Assembly: GCF_000372745.1 (NCBI RefSeq)
Contig: NZ_KB889699.1
Location: 259 to 57,561 of the forward strand
DNA length: 57,303 nt
DNA from: Embleya scabrispora DSM 41855
GTDB taxonomy: Bacteria > Actinomycetota > Actinomycetes > Streptomycetales > Streptomycetaceae
Direction of reading: 5' to 3'
Both the position numbers and the translations under genes were made by a program. Positions 22,167-33,086 of the stretch are shown one piece after another. Under the pieces are notes generated by a model, which saw nothing but the letters and a program-made list of their open reading frames with translations, was not told where the DNA came from and did not search any database. The first letter of the stretch is position 1; the number at the start of each line of letters is the position of its first letter.

Positions 22167-25100
22167 GTGGCGGGCGGCGGCGGTCAGTCGTGGCGGTACC
22201 TGTACGAGCGGTTGGGCGAGAAGCCCTTCCAGCAGTTGTGCAACGCGTTGCTCGCGCAGGCCTTCCCGAACGTGCGGTGCTATCCGGTGGGGCATTCCGA
22301 CGGTGGTCGGGACGCGGTCGACCCCGGCGGGGACCGGAAGGTGATCTACCAGGTCAAGTGGTCTGCGCGCGCTGAGAAGAACCCTGCCGGGTGGCTTGAG
22401 GCGACCGTCAAGGCGGAGGCCGCCAACATTCGGCGGCTGGTCGCCGAAGGCGCCGACGAGTACTACCTGATCACGTCCGTCGCGGGCACTGCAGTGCCCA
22501 AGACGGGCAGCATGGACGTTCTCGACGAGGCTTTGAAGCGCCTGAGCAAAGCATTCGGTATCCCGATGACGGTGTGGTGGCGCGCGGACGTCGACGCGCG
22601 CGTGGACGGCGCGCCCGCAACCCTGAAGTGGGCGTACGCCGACATGCTCGCCGGCCACGACCTGATTCGCTACCTGATAGAGGGCGATCGGCTCGCCGCG
22701 CACGAGAACGCCCTGCGGGACTTGCTGCTGCGGGTGATCGCCACACAGTGGGAGGAGGACGCGAAGGTCAAGTTCAAGCAGGTCGAACTCGACACCCACC
22801 GTCTCGACGACCTGTATGTCGACGTGGAGGTCACGCGTGTCTCCGCCCCGCGTGCCGTCGCCGGATCCCGGTCGGAGCGGCGGGACGAGCTGGGCGGGGC
22901 GGCTGCCTACCTGGCCACCGCCTCCCAGCCGTTGGCGCTGGTGCGGGGGGAACCCGGGCAGGGGAAGTCCACTCCGGGCCAGTACCTGTGCCAACTGCAC
23001 CGTGCCGCCTACCTGCCCGACGCCACCGGCGCGCCGGTGGTCGCGCGGCCGCGGATGCCGCTGCGGGTGGACCTGCGTCAGTACGCCGCCTGGTTGGCGT
23101 TTCGCGATCCCTTCGGTGACGATGACGACGCCCTCCCGAGGAAGCCGGGCCTGCGTGCGCGGGGCTCCGTGGAGACGTTCCTCGCCGCGCTGTTGCGCGC
23201 GCGCAGCGGCGGCTTGGACGCGAGTGTGGACACCGTGAACGACGTCGTGCGTCGTCTGCCGCTGTTGCTGGTCCTGGACGGTCTGGACGAGGTGGCGAGC
23301 GAGGAGACCCGGCGGCGGGTGGTCGAGGAGATCGACGCGTTCACCGCCCGGTCGCGGGTGTCCCCGTTCACGCCGCAGGTCGTGGTGACCACCCGGCCCA
23401 ACGCCGCGAACCTGGCCGAGCCTTCCGCGGATCGGTACGAAACGCTGGTGCTGTCGCGGCTGAGCCCGGAGCTGCAGGCGAAGTACCTGCGCAAGTGGGC
23501 GGAGGCTCGGGCGATCCGGGGGCCGGAACGCCGGTCGTTGGAGCGGATCTTCCGGCAACGGTCCGCCGAGCCGCACATCGCGCAGCTCGCGGACAACCCG
23601 ATGCAGTTGACGATCCTTCTGTATCTGATCCAAAAGCGCGGGAACTCGGTGCCGGCGAGCAGAACCGAGCTCTACGCCTCCTACATGGAGACGTTCCTGG
23701 ACCGCGAGGCGGAGAAGTCCCCTGCGGTGCACGAACATCGCGTGGTGCTGGAGGAGATCACCGCTTTCCTGGGCTGGCTCCTGCAATCGCGCGCCGAGAT
23801 CCACGGGGACAACGGGCTGATCGCCACCCGGAAGCTGAAGAAGGAAATCCTGACCTATCTGTTCGACGCGCGGAAGGAGACCTCGCTGGTCGAGGATCTG
23901 TTCACCGGCGTCACGGCCCGGGTGTGGGCACTCACCAGCAAGGTCGAAGGAACCTTCGAGTTCGACGTCCAGTCGCTGCGCGAGTATTTCGCGGCCCGTT
24001 ACCTCTACGCGTTCGCCGGCGCCGGCACTCCCCGCTTCGACAAGCTCGCCGTGCTGCGCGAGCTGATATCCCGCCCGTACTGGCTCAACACCACCCGCTT
24101 CTACGCCGGGTTCGCCCAACCGAACGAACTGGGCGGACTGATCGAATGCCTCAAGGAGGAGTGGAACAACCCCACGTGCCTGCAACAGGTCCGGTACACC
24201 GCGTGGACCCTGCTCGTCGACGGCGTGTTCCGCTGCCGTACCCCCTCCCAGCAGAGCGCCGCCGCGCTGTTTCTCGACCCGCTCAGCGTGCGCCTGATCA
24301 ACAGCGCCCTCGACCGGGCCGAGATCCCTCCGCTGGCGTGGGACTGTGGTGCCAACGATCTGACGTCCGCGTTGCTCGACCAGGTCGCGGACGACCCGCA
24401 CTCGCCCGCGACCGCGGAACGGCTGGCTCTCACCGGGAAACTCATCGACGAGGAGGGCGTCTTCGACGCATGGTGGCTGCCCCGCATGCGCGCAGCGATC
24501 GGGACAAAGGACGAACTCGTCTGGTTGACCATCGGCGCCACCCTCACCGCCGCGTCCCGGACCGAGCCCGCGGACCTGGAGGACCTGAACCTGGACGATC
24601 CCCGGATCGCCGCTGCGGCCGTCGCCGCCGGCCTCCGCACCAAACCGAGCTCCGCAGCGGAACGGGCAATGGTGCGTGCGGTACTCGACGGACACTGCTC
24701 CGACCTGGACAACGCCTCGCTCACCGGCTTCCCCCACGACCTGATCCGCGTCGCGGCCCCACAACACTTCCTGCGCAAGGTCCAACTCTTCCAACGCGAG
24801 GCGACTCCCGACGCCGAGGCGATCTACCACCCACCCGTCGACCACACCGACCGCAAAATCGGCAACAACGAACAGCGGGCGGCTCTGACCCGGCTGCACG
24901 AGCGTGACGGCCGCACCTCGACGCTGCGGCAGGCCCTGAAGTTCACCCGGGGACAACGCGGCACGACCTCGCCCTGGGTCAACGCCGCACGCGCCCTCGC
25001 CGGCATCTTCGGGCCGTGCTGGCTCGCTGCCGAGATCGCCGTGATCGGCGCCGCAACCCCATCCGCACAGTTCGTCACCGGCGGGGACATCACCCCGGCT

Positions 25101-25732
25101 CCGAACCCCTGGGTCCGGATGCGGACTACGGTCGCCTGGTGCAGGACCTGCGAAGGTTCCGCGACACCGGATCGTGGTGGACGGCACAGTACGAGCAACA
25201 CCAAGACCCCTTGTCCCGCGCCACCTGGGTCCTGGCCCTGGTCGCCATCGCCTGCGACGACGTCCTCGTCGAGAACGTGACCCGCGTCGACGAGGCGACC
25301 CGCGCTCTGCCCGAGGAGACACGCCGCGCCTTGGCCATGAGCTCCAGCCGCATCGGCGCGGCCATGCTGATCACTCCGCGCAAAACGGACGTCCTCGTGG
25401 CGGCCGGTGGGCTCTCTCCGCTGGCGACCCTGCTCGTCGCCCACCATGTCATGCCGGGACGTTCTCCTTTGTTCACCACCGCACTGGCGGAGATGGCACC
25501 GTACGGGGCCGCGGCCTGGCCACTCGAGGAGATCGGACGAGTAGTACCAAAGCGCAACCATGAAAATTTTGCGGTACTGACGGAGGAACGCAGGGCCGCC
25601 CTCGCCGAGGCGGTGACGATCAAACCCTTCGCCCTTCCCTTGAGGCTGCTCAACTCCGCCGTGGCCCTACTCTCACTCACCGAGGAAAGACCACTCGGCG
25701 AAGTCGCCGACACCAAGGGCTGGTTCGGATAG
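22167..25732 (+). pseudogene. Mrr-type nuclease fused to NACHT NTPase (defence protein), frameshifted near 25110
   Basis: From GTG 22167 the N-terminus is a restriction-endonuclease-like domain (FQQLCNALLAQAFPNV, then GGRDAVDPGG and IYQVKW, a D...QxK core). Next comes a NACHT NTPase: Walker A RGEPGQGKST (about residue 262-271) and Walker B LLLVLDGLDEV (about 366-376), followed by NACHT helices (QLADNPMQLTILLYL) and a long helical C-terminus. Such nuclease-STAND fusions are bacterial NLR-like anti-phage proteins: the sensor region binds a phage component and the nuclease kills or blocks replication. The first frame goes off near 25110, but the continuation DADYGRLVQDLRRFRDTGSW is intact in another frame up to 25732. 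Full length would be about 1190 residues. One indel separates the two, so the gene may be working if this is a sequencing error. Confidence 0.75.
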
Positions 25733-26299
25733 CAGCCCTCGGGTGTACCGGGCCCTGACGTCCGGCACGGTCATCGCGTGGCCCGCGCCGGGTGTAGGTC
25801 TGCCTGTAGTTCCTCCCGCGCTGCCGCCCCCACAGGCGCGTTGGCGCGAGTGGGCAGGTCACGGGCGGATATCCGGAGCTTGACGTCCGGTCCGATCAAG
25901 GGAGGTCGGGCGGGTGCCGGTTGACGAGTCGCAAGAGTGTGGCGGAATCGGGCAGGGCTGAGGCGGGCTGGGGACGAGACAGCGGGTGGATGAGGACGGG
26001 GCGGGCGGGAGACGAACGAGGAGTCTCGGGGTGGGTGGAGGCGAGGGGTGCTCAGGAGTGACGACGGATCCGTCCGCCGGCCTGTGCGTGGCATGGTGCC
26101 GCGAGGCCCTTCCCGGTGCCGATCCGCGAGACCCGCCGTCCGGTGTCGAGTTCGTCCCTGCCGCCGATCGCGTCGTTGTTGCCGGACTCGGACGCGACGA
26201 AGGTCGTCGAGTTGGGGAGCATCGACGCGAACGGCGCCCCCGCGCCGGGTTCGTTGGTGCACTTGACGGCGACCGACGGAACGGGATGCGCCGAGAGCG
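25733..26299. other. no intact gene, probable decayed coding sequence
   Basis: Several frames show short plausible pieces but none is continuous. The stretch probably contains the lost N-terminal part of the pseudogene that follows. Confidence 0.35.
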
Positions 26300-27079
26300 C
26301 CTCGACCGCCGACGGACGTCCGTCCTCTCCTCTTCGGGGCCGCGTGGAAGATTCTCGATCTGCTCGTGGAACTCGTCCTGGAATCGTCCAGGCCGGTGCA
26401 CAAACAGCGCGAGCGGATGCCGATCTCCTCCAAGGTGAACAAGGCCGAGAACGGCGGCGTGTAGGAGCAGGACCCCTTCGGGGGTCGACCCGACCTGTGG
26501 GATCGGATCATGCGAATGTACGCCGCGACCGCGGAACTTCGGCATACGCTCGTACACCGAGGACTCGTCGTGGATCCGTCCACCGGCACCATCTCCGAAA
26601 CCTCGCACCGGGGCACCTCCTCGGCCGGGAATCTCACCACCGACCAGCAGTGGGCCTTGTGCGGGCTCGCCCGAAGCGTGGCGGACGCGGTACTCGGCGC
26701 AGCGCCGCTGACGACGCGTCAGACCGATCGGATCGGTTGGGACCTGGACGTTCTCGTCCGTCGGCACAAGCAGCCGTCGACGGGCGCACCGGCCTGGAGC
26801 GGCCTGATCCCCGTCGTCATCGTCCGACAGGGCCCGTTCGACACGCTGCGGCTCGACTTCGGGGCCATTCGCGCCCTCGCGCCCGGCCACGCGCATCACG
26901 ATCTCGAGATCCACCTCCGGGACGGGAGGGTCCTCGCGGGGCCGTTGGAGGACGCGCCGCAGGGCGCGGCCGACCTCTCCACCGACAGGCCGCCTCCATG
27001 GCTCACGTGGCAGTGCCCCCCGGACACACCACGTCGACCGGGAACCGGGTCGGGTCGGGTCGGGTCGGGTCGGCCGTGA
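26300..27079 (+). pseudogene. conserved actinobacterial hypothetical protein with in-frame TAG
   Basis: One frame reads RPLLFGAAWKILDLLVELVL, then TAG at 26462-26464, then continues without a shift as DPFGGRPDLWDRIMRMYAAT and TAELRHTLVHRGLVVDP. It ends with HHDLEIHLRDGRVLAGPLED and PPPWLTW. The pieces read as one conserved protein whose 5' part is degenerate. The tail runs into a CGGGT tandem repeat. Function unknown. Confidence 0.55.
27046..27073. repeat. CGGGT tandem repeat, five units
   Basis: Five perfect CGGGT units followed by CGG, at the 3' end of the broken gene. Confidence 0.8.
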
Positions 27080-27297
27080 ACGCCCGGGTTCCTCGTCCTT
27101 GCCGCCGGAGCACCGCCCACCCGACGGCCGGCGTGGGGAGGCCCGTGACGGGTAGTCCCGTATTCGGCGGGGCGTTGACGAAGGCGAACGATGCGTGGTG
27201 AGCCGGGCGTCCCGCGCATCACCATTTCGGGGCATGGCGACCGTTGTTCGGAGAGTCCGCGCGGGTGCGCTGGTGGCGTCGGGACGCGGAGCGGTGG

Positions 27298-28455
27298 CTA
27301 TGCGTCCGGGATCCCGGTGGCCGAGCGCAGGGTGCCCTGGGAGAACAGGACGTCCGCGGGGGCGCCGTCGGGGGGAACGGCGAGGACGGCGACCTCCACC
27401 AGCGTGCGTTCGACGCGGGCCCAGCGCGGTTGTGCTCCCAGCAGGCGCAGTACCTTGGCGTTCGCGTCGTAGAGGATGTGGCGGCCGGGGGCTTGGCGGG
27501 CGTCGGTGACGTCGAGGCTGTCGAAGGTGCAGGTGACCAGGGCTTTGCCGTCACCGAGTTGCAGGATCGGCAGCCCGGGGTCGGTGGTCGGGCGGAAGTC
27601 GCGGGTCCAGGTGATCGGGCCGAGTTCGCGGGCGCTTTCGGCCTCACGGCCGGTCAGGCCGGTCGTGCGGTCGCCGGGGACGAACCGCTCGCCCGACGCC
27701 TTGGGGCCGGTGGCGGTGCGGCTGCGGTACGCGGCGAAGTCCGCGCAGATCCCGGCCGCCTTGCTCGCGGCCTCGCCGGTGAGGGTACGCGCGCTCTCGC
27801 CGTCGAGGGCGGGCATCGCGGGCAGCGACTCCGGCGCCGTCTGGCCCGGGGCGAAGGTCTCGGTGGGTGTGGGGAACGGCGTGGCTGGCGCGGTGGCGTC
27901 GACGAGGGGTTGCCCGGCGTCGCCGTTCCTGACGTTGATCGGGCTCGAGAACGTGGCCTTCCAGGGGCCGTTCGGCCTCTCCTGCCGGAAGTAGGTCAGG
28001 TCTCGGCCGTGTGTGGTCGAGGGCCAGCGGGAGTTGCGTGCCAGGACCGCGAAGTAGCGGGGGTGGCCCTCCTGGCGGGGGACGAAGAAGAACGGGTCGG
28101 ACTGCTTGAACGGCTTGGGCGCCTCGTTGCCCGCGCGTTCGATCGCGTAGTCGCCGGTCGAGGCGGCGAGCAAGGGCCCGTCCTCGACATCGGCCAGCCG
28201 CCGATCGTCGCGTGTCGCGTTCGCCTGCGCCTTGACCTCGCCGTAGTGGGCGAATACCGCCTCCGCGTCCCGCCGGGAGAGCCCCGCCGCCTCGGTGGAG
28301 GCATGTGCGGAGGCGGCGGGGGTGGCAGAGGCGCCGGAAGCCGGCTCGCTCGAACCGGAGGACGTGCAGCCGGTGGCGAGCAGAACCACCCCTGCGGCCG
28401 CCGTCAACGCGGCGCGTCGGTGTGTCACCCGGCCGGGCCGGTGGCGAATGACCAC
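27298..28455 (-). CDS. secreted lipoprotein, unknown function
   Basis: 385 residues. The N-terminus is basic (RHRPGRVTHRR) with a hydrophobic stretch and the lipobox LLATGC, so it is exported, diacylated and anchored to the outer face of the membrane. A Ser/Ala/Thr linker follows. The mature part has DPFFFVPRQEGHPRYFAVLA, a WKATFSSPINV block and a C-terminal beta-rich half. Similar lipoproteins are common in Streptomyces without known role. Start GTG 28455 is the first in frame. Confidence 0.75.
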   Translation of the reverse strand: MVIRHRPGRVTHRRAALTAAAGVVLLATGCTSSGSSEPASGASATPAASAHASTEAAGLSRRDAEAVFAHYGEVKAQANATRDDRRLADVEDGPLLAASTGDYAIERAGNEAPKPFKQSDPFFFVPRQEGHPRYFAVLARNSRWPSTTHGRDLTYFRQERPNGPWKATFSSPINVRNGDAGQPLVDATAPATPFPTPTETFAPGQTAPESLPAMPALDGESARTLTGEAASKAAGICADFAAYRSRTATGPKASGERFVPGDRTTGLTGREAESARELGPITWTRDFRPTTDPGLPILQLGDGKALVTCTFDSLDVTDARQAPGRHILYDANAKVLRLLGAQPRWARVERTLVEVAVLAVPPDGAPADVLFSQGTLRSATGIPDA

Positions 28456-28680
28456 GTGGCGCGTCCCCCGTCTCCCTGGTCGATCCGCACACCCTAGAGG
28501 GTGCCCCCGACCAGTGGGTACGGAGGAGGAGGTGGGACGAGCCCGCTCGTAGGTGCCCGGAACTCGCCCATCGAGTCCCGGCTCGTGGGCCGTGTCGGCA
28601 CGTGTGTGTCATCGGGTTGGTCCGGGCCGGTGCACTTCGCGGCTTTCGCGCCACGACGACGGCCGGACGAGCGGGCCGGA

Positions 28681-28983
28681 CTACCGAAACAACAGGGCAC
28701 AGGTCCGGCACGCGTCGACATCGCGGAGCCGGGTCACGAACCGATGTTCGCCGCATCCCGAACACACCGCCTTCGCCGCGAGGTCCGCGCACCCCACACA
28801 GACCAGCTCGTCGCCGTGCTCAACACACACGGCCCGCCTCCGGCACCACGCACACGGCGCCTCGAACAGGGCCTTGCCCCTGGGGCACCACTGTGCCGTC
28901 GCGCGCGAGGCGCACCGCCCGCACGTGGCCTCGTGGCGCGCGATGCGGGCCCTGAACACCGAAACCGCCGACACCTCGACCAC
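28681..28983 (-). CDS. small zinc-ribbon-type Cys-rich protein
   Basis: About 100 residues with six or more Cys pairs or Cys/His pairs in order: TCGRC, WCPRG, PCAWC, CVEH, CVGC, CSGCGEH and ACRTC. These are typical zinc-binding knuckles. [13 protein letters not shown] near the start is the conserved opening of similar actinobacterial proteins. The exact start is uncertain (GTG 28983, 28980 or 28974). Possibly a nucleic-acid-binding or adaptor protein. Confidence 0.6.
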
Positions 28984-29193
28984 CCGTTCCCCGAGCACCG
29001 GCCCGCCTTCGAAGCACGCCCCGCTGCGGGCACGCCGGGAGTCCACGACCGCACCCTCGCAGGCGGATACGACACCGCCCGCCCCGTGCCCGCACCCGCC
29101 GGCGTGTCGGCGGGTGCGGGCACGGGGGCGGAACCGGACGCCCCGGAGAGTGGCGAATCGCCATTTCGGACCCGGAGGCGGACATTCCCCGTC

Positions 29194-29199
29194 TACGTT
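29194..29199 (+). promoter_or_regulatory. leaderless -10 element
   Basis: TACGTT ends 6 bases before ATG 29206. Confidence 0.45.
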
Positions 29200-29205
29200 C
29201 GCGGT

Positions 29206-29862
29206 ATGAGTTTCGAGCCGCGTTGGACGCGCAACGCCGATCCCGTCACGGTCGAGGACCGCATGGACCTGGAGGACGACCTGGAGCAGGAACCGGACGG
29301 CACCCGTGCGTTCGGCGCGATGCTGCGGTCGTGGGCGCATCCCGAACCGCGCGTGGCGCGGGGGCCGCACGTCGCCGCGTTCGCCCTAGCCGCCGCTGCG
29401 GCACTGGTGGAGGGAGCCGGCGGCACCTGTGCGGGGCCGCGCTACCGGGCACGGGAGAGCGCGGTGGAGATGTCCGAGGTCGCGAACGCAGTCGCCCTGG
29501 GGAACATGGATCTGGAGCGGGCCGGAGACGGCGACATCGAAGCCCGGCACACGCTGGCCCTGCGGTTGCAGTTCCAGGCCGAACACGCCTCCTGGCTGGT
29601 CGCTTTGGCCGCACGCGTCGCCGACGAAGCCCTCGCCCTGTCCCCCGACGACCCGGCCGCGCGGGCGGACCTGGCGACCGCGGCGGCCCTGGCCCGGTCC
29701 GTACTGCAGGCCGCCCGCGCCTGCGTCGCCGGCTGCGTGGCCCGCGTCGAGGAACTGCGCCTGCCGGACGAGCCGTTCGACGCGGCGTCGGCCCGCATCG
29801 ACAAACACGAGGCGACGATCGAGATCGCCGCCCGACGCCTGGCCGACGAAGTGGGGCGCTAG
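29206..29862 (+). CDS. helical hypothetical protein
   Basis: A 218-residue protein, Ala-rich and probably all helical. It has an acidic N-terminal region ([19 protein letters not shown]) and long amphipathic helices ([40 protein letters not shown]). No known domain. A leaderless promoter supports the ATG. Confidence 0.65.
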
Positions 29863-29882
29863 CGACCCCGCGTCCGCGGCAC

Positions 29883-30176
29883 GCCTTCCTCGACGAACTC
29901 GCCACCGAACGCGGCGACACCACACGCAAACCCAAGGCATCGACCCTCTACCACCCCACCCCCGACGTCACACGCATGCTCGACTGGCTCGTCCGTCACC
30001 ACCCCCACCACGCCCGACGCGTCATCGCCGAGATCGTCGGCGAGGCCGAACGCCGACTCGGCATCCCCCAGAAGGCCACCGCCCGCACCCTCCACCGGGC
30101 CCTGGCCATGGACGGAAGACTCGACGAGGACACCCTCGACGACTTCATGCGACGCGTCCTGCCCTCCACCCGCTGA
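29883..30176 (+). CDS. short protein or C-terminal extension, unassigned start
   Basis: The frame reads [53 protein letters not shown] and ends [12 protein letters not shown]. It looks coding and begins right after the previous gene in another frame, with no ATG or GTG near its start. It may be the second half of the same gene after a frameshift, or a gene with a rare start. Unknown function. Confidence 0.4.
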
Positions 30177-30468
30177 CCGAACCCGCGCCCGGGGACGCAC
30201 CACACGGCCCCGGGCCGGCCGCGGACACGGCCACCAAGGCACCGGCTCGACGGGCCGGCGCGGTGCTTCGGGAACGTCGCATCCGCGCCGGGTCACGCGC
30301 CGTGGACGCTGCCCGTCCCCTCGGCGCGCTCGGTGTCGGGGTTTGAGGAACATCGGAACGGAAACCGGCGGTAAGGGCTTCGTACGTCTGAGAGCGCGTT
30401 GACCTGAGCTTCCTCGAGGGCTGAGCCTTCGGCAGTCGTGTTGGTCGACCGATCGAGAGGAGACCGGG

Positions 30469-30855
30469 TGAGTCAGGAGTGGGAGCCGGAGGACGTGATC
30501 GGGGTCTGGACGTTGCTCGAAGACGACATGAAGCAGTTGCGGAACAAGTCCGGGGCGAATCGGTCGGGTTCGCCTTGATGCTGAAGTTCTTCGAGGTGGA
30601 GGCCCGGTTCCCCGGGACGGCAGGGGAGATGCCGGATGCCGCGGTGGCGTATGTGGCCCAACAGGTGGGGTTCCGGCGGCCGAGTGGGCGGGGTACGACT
30701 GGTTCGGCAAGGCGATCAGGCGCCACCGGGTGGAAATCCGGGCGGGGTTCGGGTTCCGGGCGATCACCGAGGACGACCAGGCGGCGTTGGCCGAGTGGCT
30801 GGTCGTGGACTGGAGCAACTGCACGAAGGGCCCGCAGAGGGAGCCCTGCTACTGG
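30469..30855 (+). pseudogene. Tn3-family transposase, N-terminal (DUF4158) fragment
   Basis: GTG 30469 follows GAGAGGAGA. The opening EWEPEDVIGVWTLLEDDMKQ and, after a frameshift near 30560, SGFALMLKFFEVEARFP and AAVAYVAQQVGF match the DUF4158 start of Tn3 TnpA. A second shift leads to YDWFGKAIRRHRVEIRAGFG. It is cut off at about 30855, where an integrase-like sequence begins. Confidence 0.75.
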
Positions 30856-31646
30856 GCCGGTTCGCCTTCAACATCCGCTACCAGTGGTTCAAGAACTGGG
30901 TCAACTCCGACGTAGGCCAACGGCTCGGGCTCGCGCCGATTCCCGACGGGCCGGTCAACCTGCGGATGCTGCGACGGACGTTGTCCCTGGAGATGGCCTA
31001 CCGGCCGGGCGGTCTCCTGGCCTCCAAAATTCACCTGAAACACATCGCCGTGGCCACTACAGAGGGCTATGCCTCGCGCCCCGGCGGGGCTCAGGCCGAG
31101 CTGTTGTCCGAGGTCAACAAGCACGAGAGTGAGCGCAATCTCCAGCTGGTCCTTGAGGAGTTCCGCAACTACCAGCAGGGCATTCTGCCCGCCGGGCCGG
31201 GAGCCCGCGGCCTGACCGAGTTCTTCGCCGGCATCGACGAGAAGCTCGACTCGGCGGCAGCATCGGCGCCGAAGATCCAGCGCAACGACCGCGACGTGCT
31301 GAACCTGCTGACCAAACGCGCCAAGGTCCTCCACCTCGGCCCGGCGAACTACTGCTGGTTCACCGACCCCTCCCGGGCGCTCTGCCTCAAACTGGCCGGC
31401 ACCCCCACCTCCGACCGGCCACTGATCGGGATGTGTGACTCCGCCCGCTGCCCGCAGGCAACCCACCACCCCGGTCACCGACCCGTCTGGGCCGAGCATG
31501 CCGACAGAACAAAGATCTTCATCGGCCAACTCGGGACAACCCGCAAGAGCGAACGCACCCGGCTCCAGGCCGACTTCGACCGAGCCCTCCGAGTCGTCGC
31601 CGAGATCGACGCCGCCAGCGCCACCACGGATGAGGAGTCCGCATGA
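30856..31646 (+). pseudogene. tyrosine recombinase (TnpB-like) C-terminal fragment
   Basis: The frame holds the catalytic C-terminus of a tyrosine recombinase: NLRMLRRTLSLEMAYRPGG, IHLKHIAVATTEGYASR (arginine, His/Lys and terminal Tyr in the usual order). A roughly 180-residue tail follows with a Cys-containing block (NYCWFTDPSRALCLKL, MCDSARCPQ), as in Tn554-like TnpB proteins. The N-terminal two-thirds are missing. Its stop overlaps the next gene's ATG. Confidence 0.65.
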
Positions 31647-32104
31647 GAATCTCCGCAACCCAGCGCACCGAGAACGAAAACCGCATCCGAGCCGCCATGG
31701 ATCGCCTCCTGCGCGGCGAGATCCCGCCCGGCGGAAAATGCGACATCAAGACCCTCGCCAACGAGGCTGCCGTCGACCGCACCGCGTTCTACGGCACTCG
31801 CCCCTACTCTCACCTCCGCGTCGAGTTCGAACGACGCCTGCGGGCCCTCCAAGATGCCGGCGAAATCCCCGACCCCCGCGAAGCCCGGGTCGCCCGCCTC
31901 AAGGCAGAGAACGCCAAGCTCAAAGCCCGGATTGCCCAGTCCGAGGAGACGATCGACGAGCTCACCGACTTCCGCTCCCAGTCCCTGGCTCGCCTCGCCG
32001 CGCAACACGAAGAGATCGTCCGGCTCCGCAAAGCCTCCGCCGGAACCACCCGAGTCAGGCGGCTTCCAGCACCACGAACCACGGTGATCGGGTCCTGCAG
32101 CTGA
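31643..32104 (+). CDS. TnpC-like (Tn554-type accessory) protein
   Basis: A 153-residue protein overlapping the recombinase fragment by 4 bases. It has an HTH-like N-terminus (CDIKTLANEAAVDRTAFYGT) followed by a long coiled coil (VARLKAENAKLKARIAQSEE). This matches the DUF6262/TnpC type that follows tnpB in Tn554-like elements. TnpC influences efficiency and orientation of transposition in Tn554. A second, different TnpC lies at 34.3 kb. Confidence 0.65.
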   Translation: MRISATQRTENENRIRAAMDRLLRGEIPPGGKCDIKTLANEAAVDRTAFYGTRPYSHLRVEFERRLRALQDAGEIPDPREARVARLKAENAKLKARIAQSEETIDELTDFRSQSLARLAAQHEEIVRLRKASAGTTRVRRLPAPRTTVIGSCS

Positions 32105-32141
32105 AATGGCCGCCCTGGACCGAGGCCACTCGCATCGCCGA

Positions 32142-32663
32142 TCACCCAGCTGCCAGTTCGCCCGCACCGCTGCCGGATCCGGACTCCAGGTATCGACGCA
32201 GAGCTTCCCGCCCTCCCGGAACGAAGCGCCATTGATCAATCACGTCGCGCAGTTCGTCCAACGTCAGCCAGTCCAACCAGCCGATCTCACCCGGGTCCGG
32301 GACCAGGGGTTCCGCCACGACAGCCTCATGCACCCCAAACCACACGGGGCTGATCCCCTCCCGGCAAAGGAACTTGAACATGAAGCGCACGGGCACACGA
32401 ACGCCCAGCTCTTCGGACAGTTCCCGGGCCGCGGCTTCCTCATACGACTCACCCACGTTCACGGCGCCACCGACCATCACGTCGTAGTAGCCCGGGAACC
32501 GGGGCATCGTCTCGGACCGCCGCAGCACCAAGATCCGCCCTGCCCGATCACGGCAGATCGTCGTCGCAATGCGATGCGGCCAGCCTTCACGCTCCGCCTC
32601 GCCTCGCTCGACGACCCCCAACACGAGATCCCGCTCATCTACATGCTCAACCAGTTCGCTCAC
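32142..32663 (-). CDS. NUDIX hydrolase
   Basis: A 173-residue protein with a full Nudix box GGAVNVGESYEEAAAREL followed by SEELGV (G-x5-E-x7-REL-x-EELG). The domain begins at HRIATTICRDRAGRILVLRR and ends with DWLTLDELRDVIDQW. It hydrolyses a nucleoside diphosphate linked to some moiety; the substrate is not predictable. GTG 32663 is chosen; frames upstream are not conserved-looking. Probably cargo between two Tn554-like modules. Confidence 0.8.
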   Translation of the reverse strand: MSELVEHVDERDLVLGVVERGEAEREGWPHRIATTICRDRAGRILVLRRSETMPRFPGYYDVMVGGAVNVGESYEEAAARELSEELGVRVPVRFMFKFLCREGISPVWFGVHEAVVAEPLVPDPGEIGWLDWLTLDELRDVIDQWRFVPGGREALRRYLESGSGSGAGELAAG

Positions 32664-33086
32664 GCAGACACGATCTCCGCCCTCGCTGACAACACGACCC
32701 CACGAGCCCAGAGCAAAGTGATCTGCATTACAGGAAACGTCACCGAATGCAACACACTCGACCATCTGCATCGCGAAAGCGACCTCAACAACCCGGCCTG
32801 CTCAATCGCCACACGAGGTCATCCGCACACGGGCTCTGCGGACACAAGACATTCCTACGTCACGCATTTGATCGAGGACGGCTTCGACGCGCTGTTCGGC
32901 TGGATTATCTTGAGTCTGGTCATGCTTCGCGTCTGTGAACTGGGCATTAGCGTCGAGCACGTTGTCGTCGAGGCACGGTTCGCAACTCCCGCCGCACCAC
33001 ACGTCACTGACTGATCGTTACCCGGGTGAGACGCACTGCGCCGGATCAAGTCGGGATCGCTCGTTTCCTCGGGGAGGTACTGGGGT
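32664..33086. other. no gene seen
   Basis: Only short open frames without domains or good ribosome sites. Confidence 0.4.

Noticed and set aside
27046-27073. CGGGT tandem repeat as a regulatory or phase-variable element
   Set aside because: Only five short units, in a decayed gene, with no promoter or start nearby. Probably slippage.
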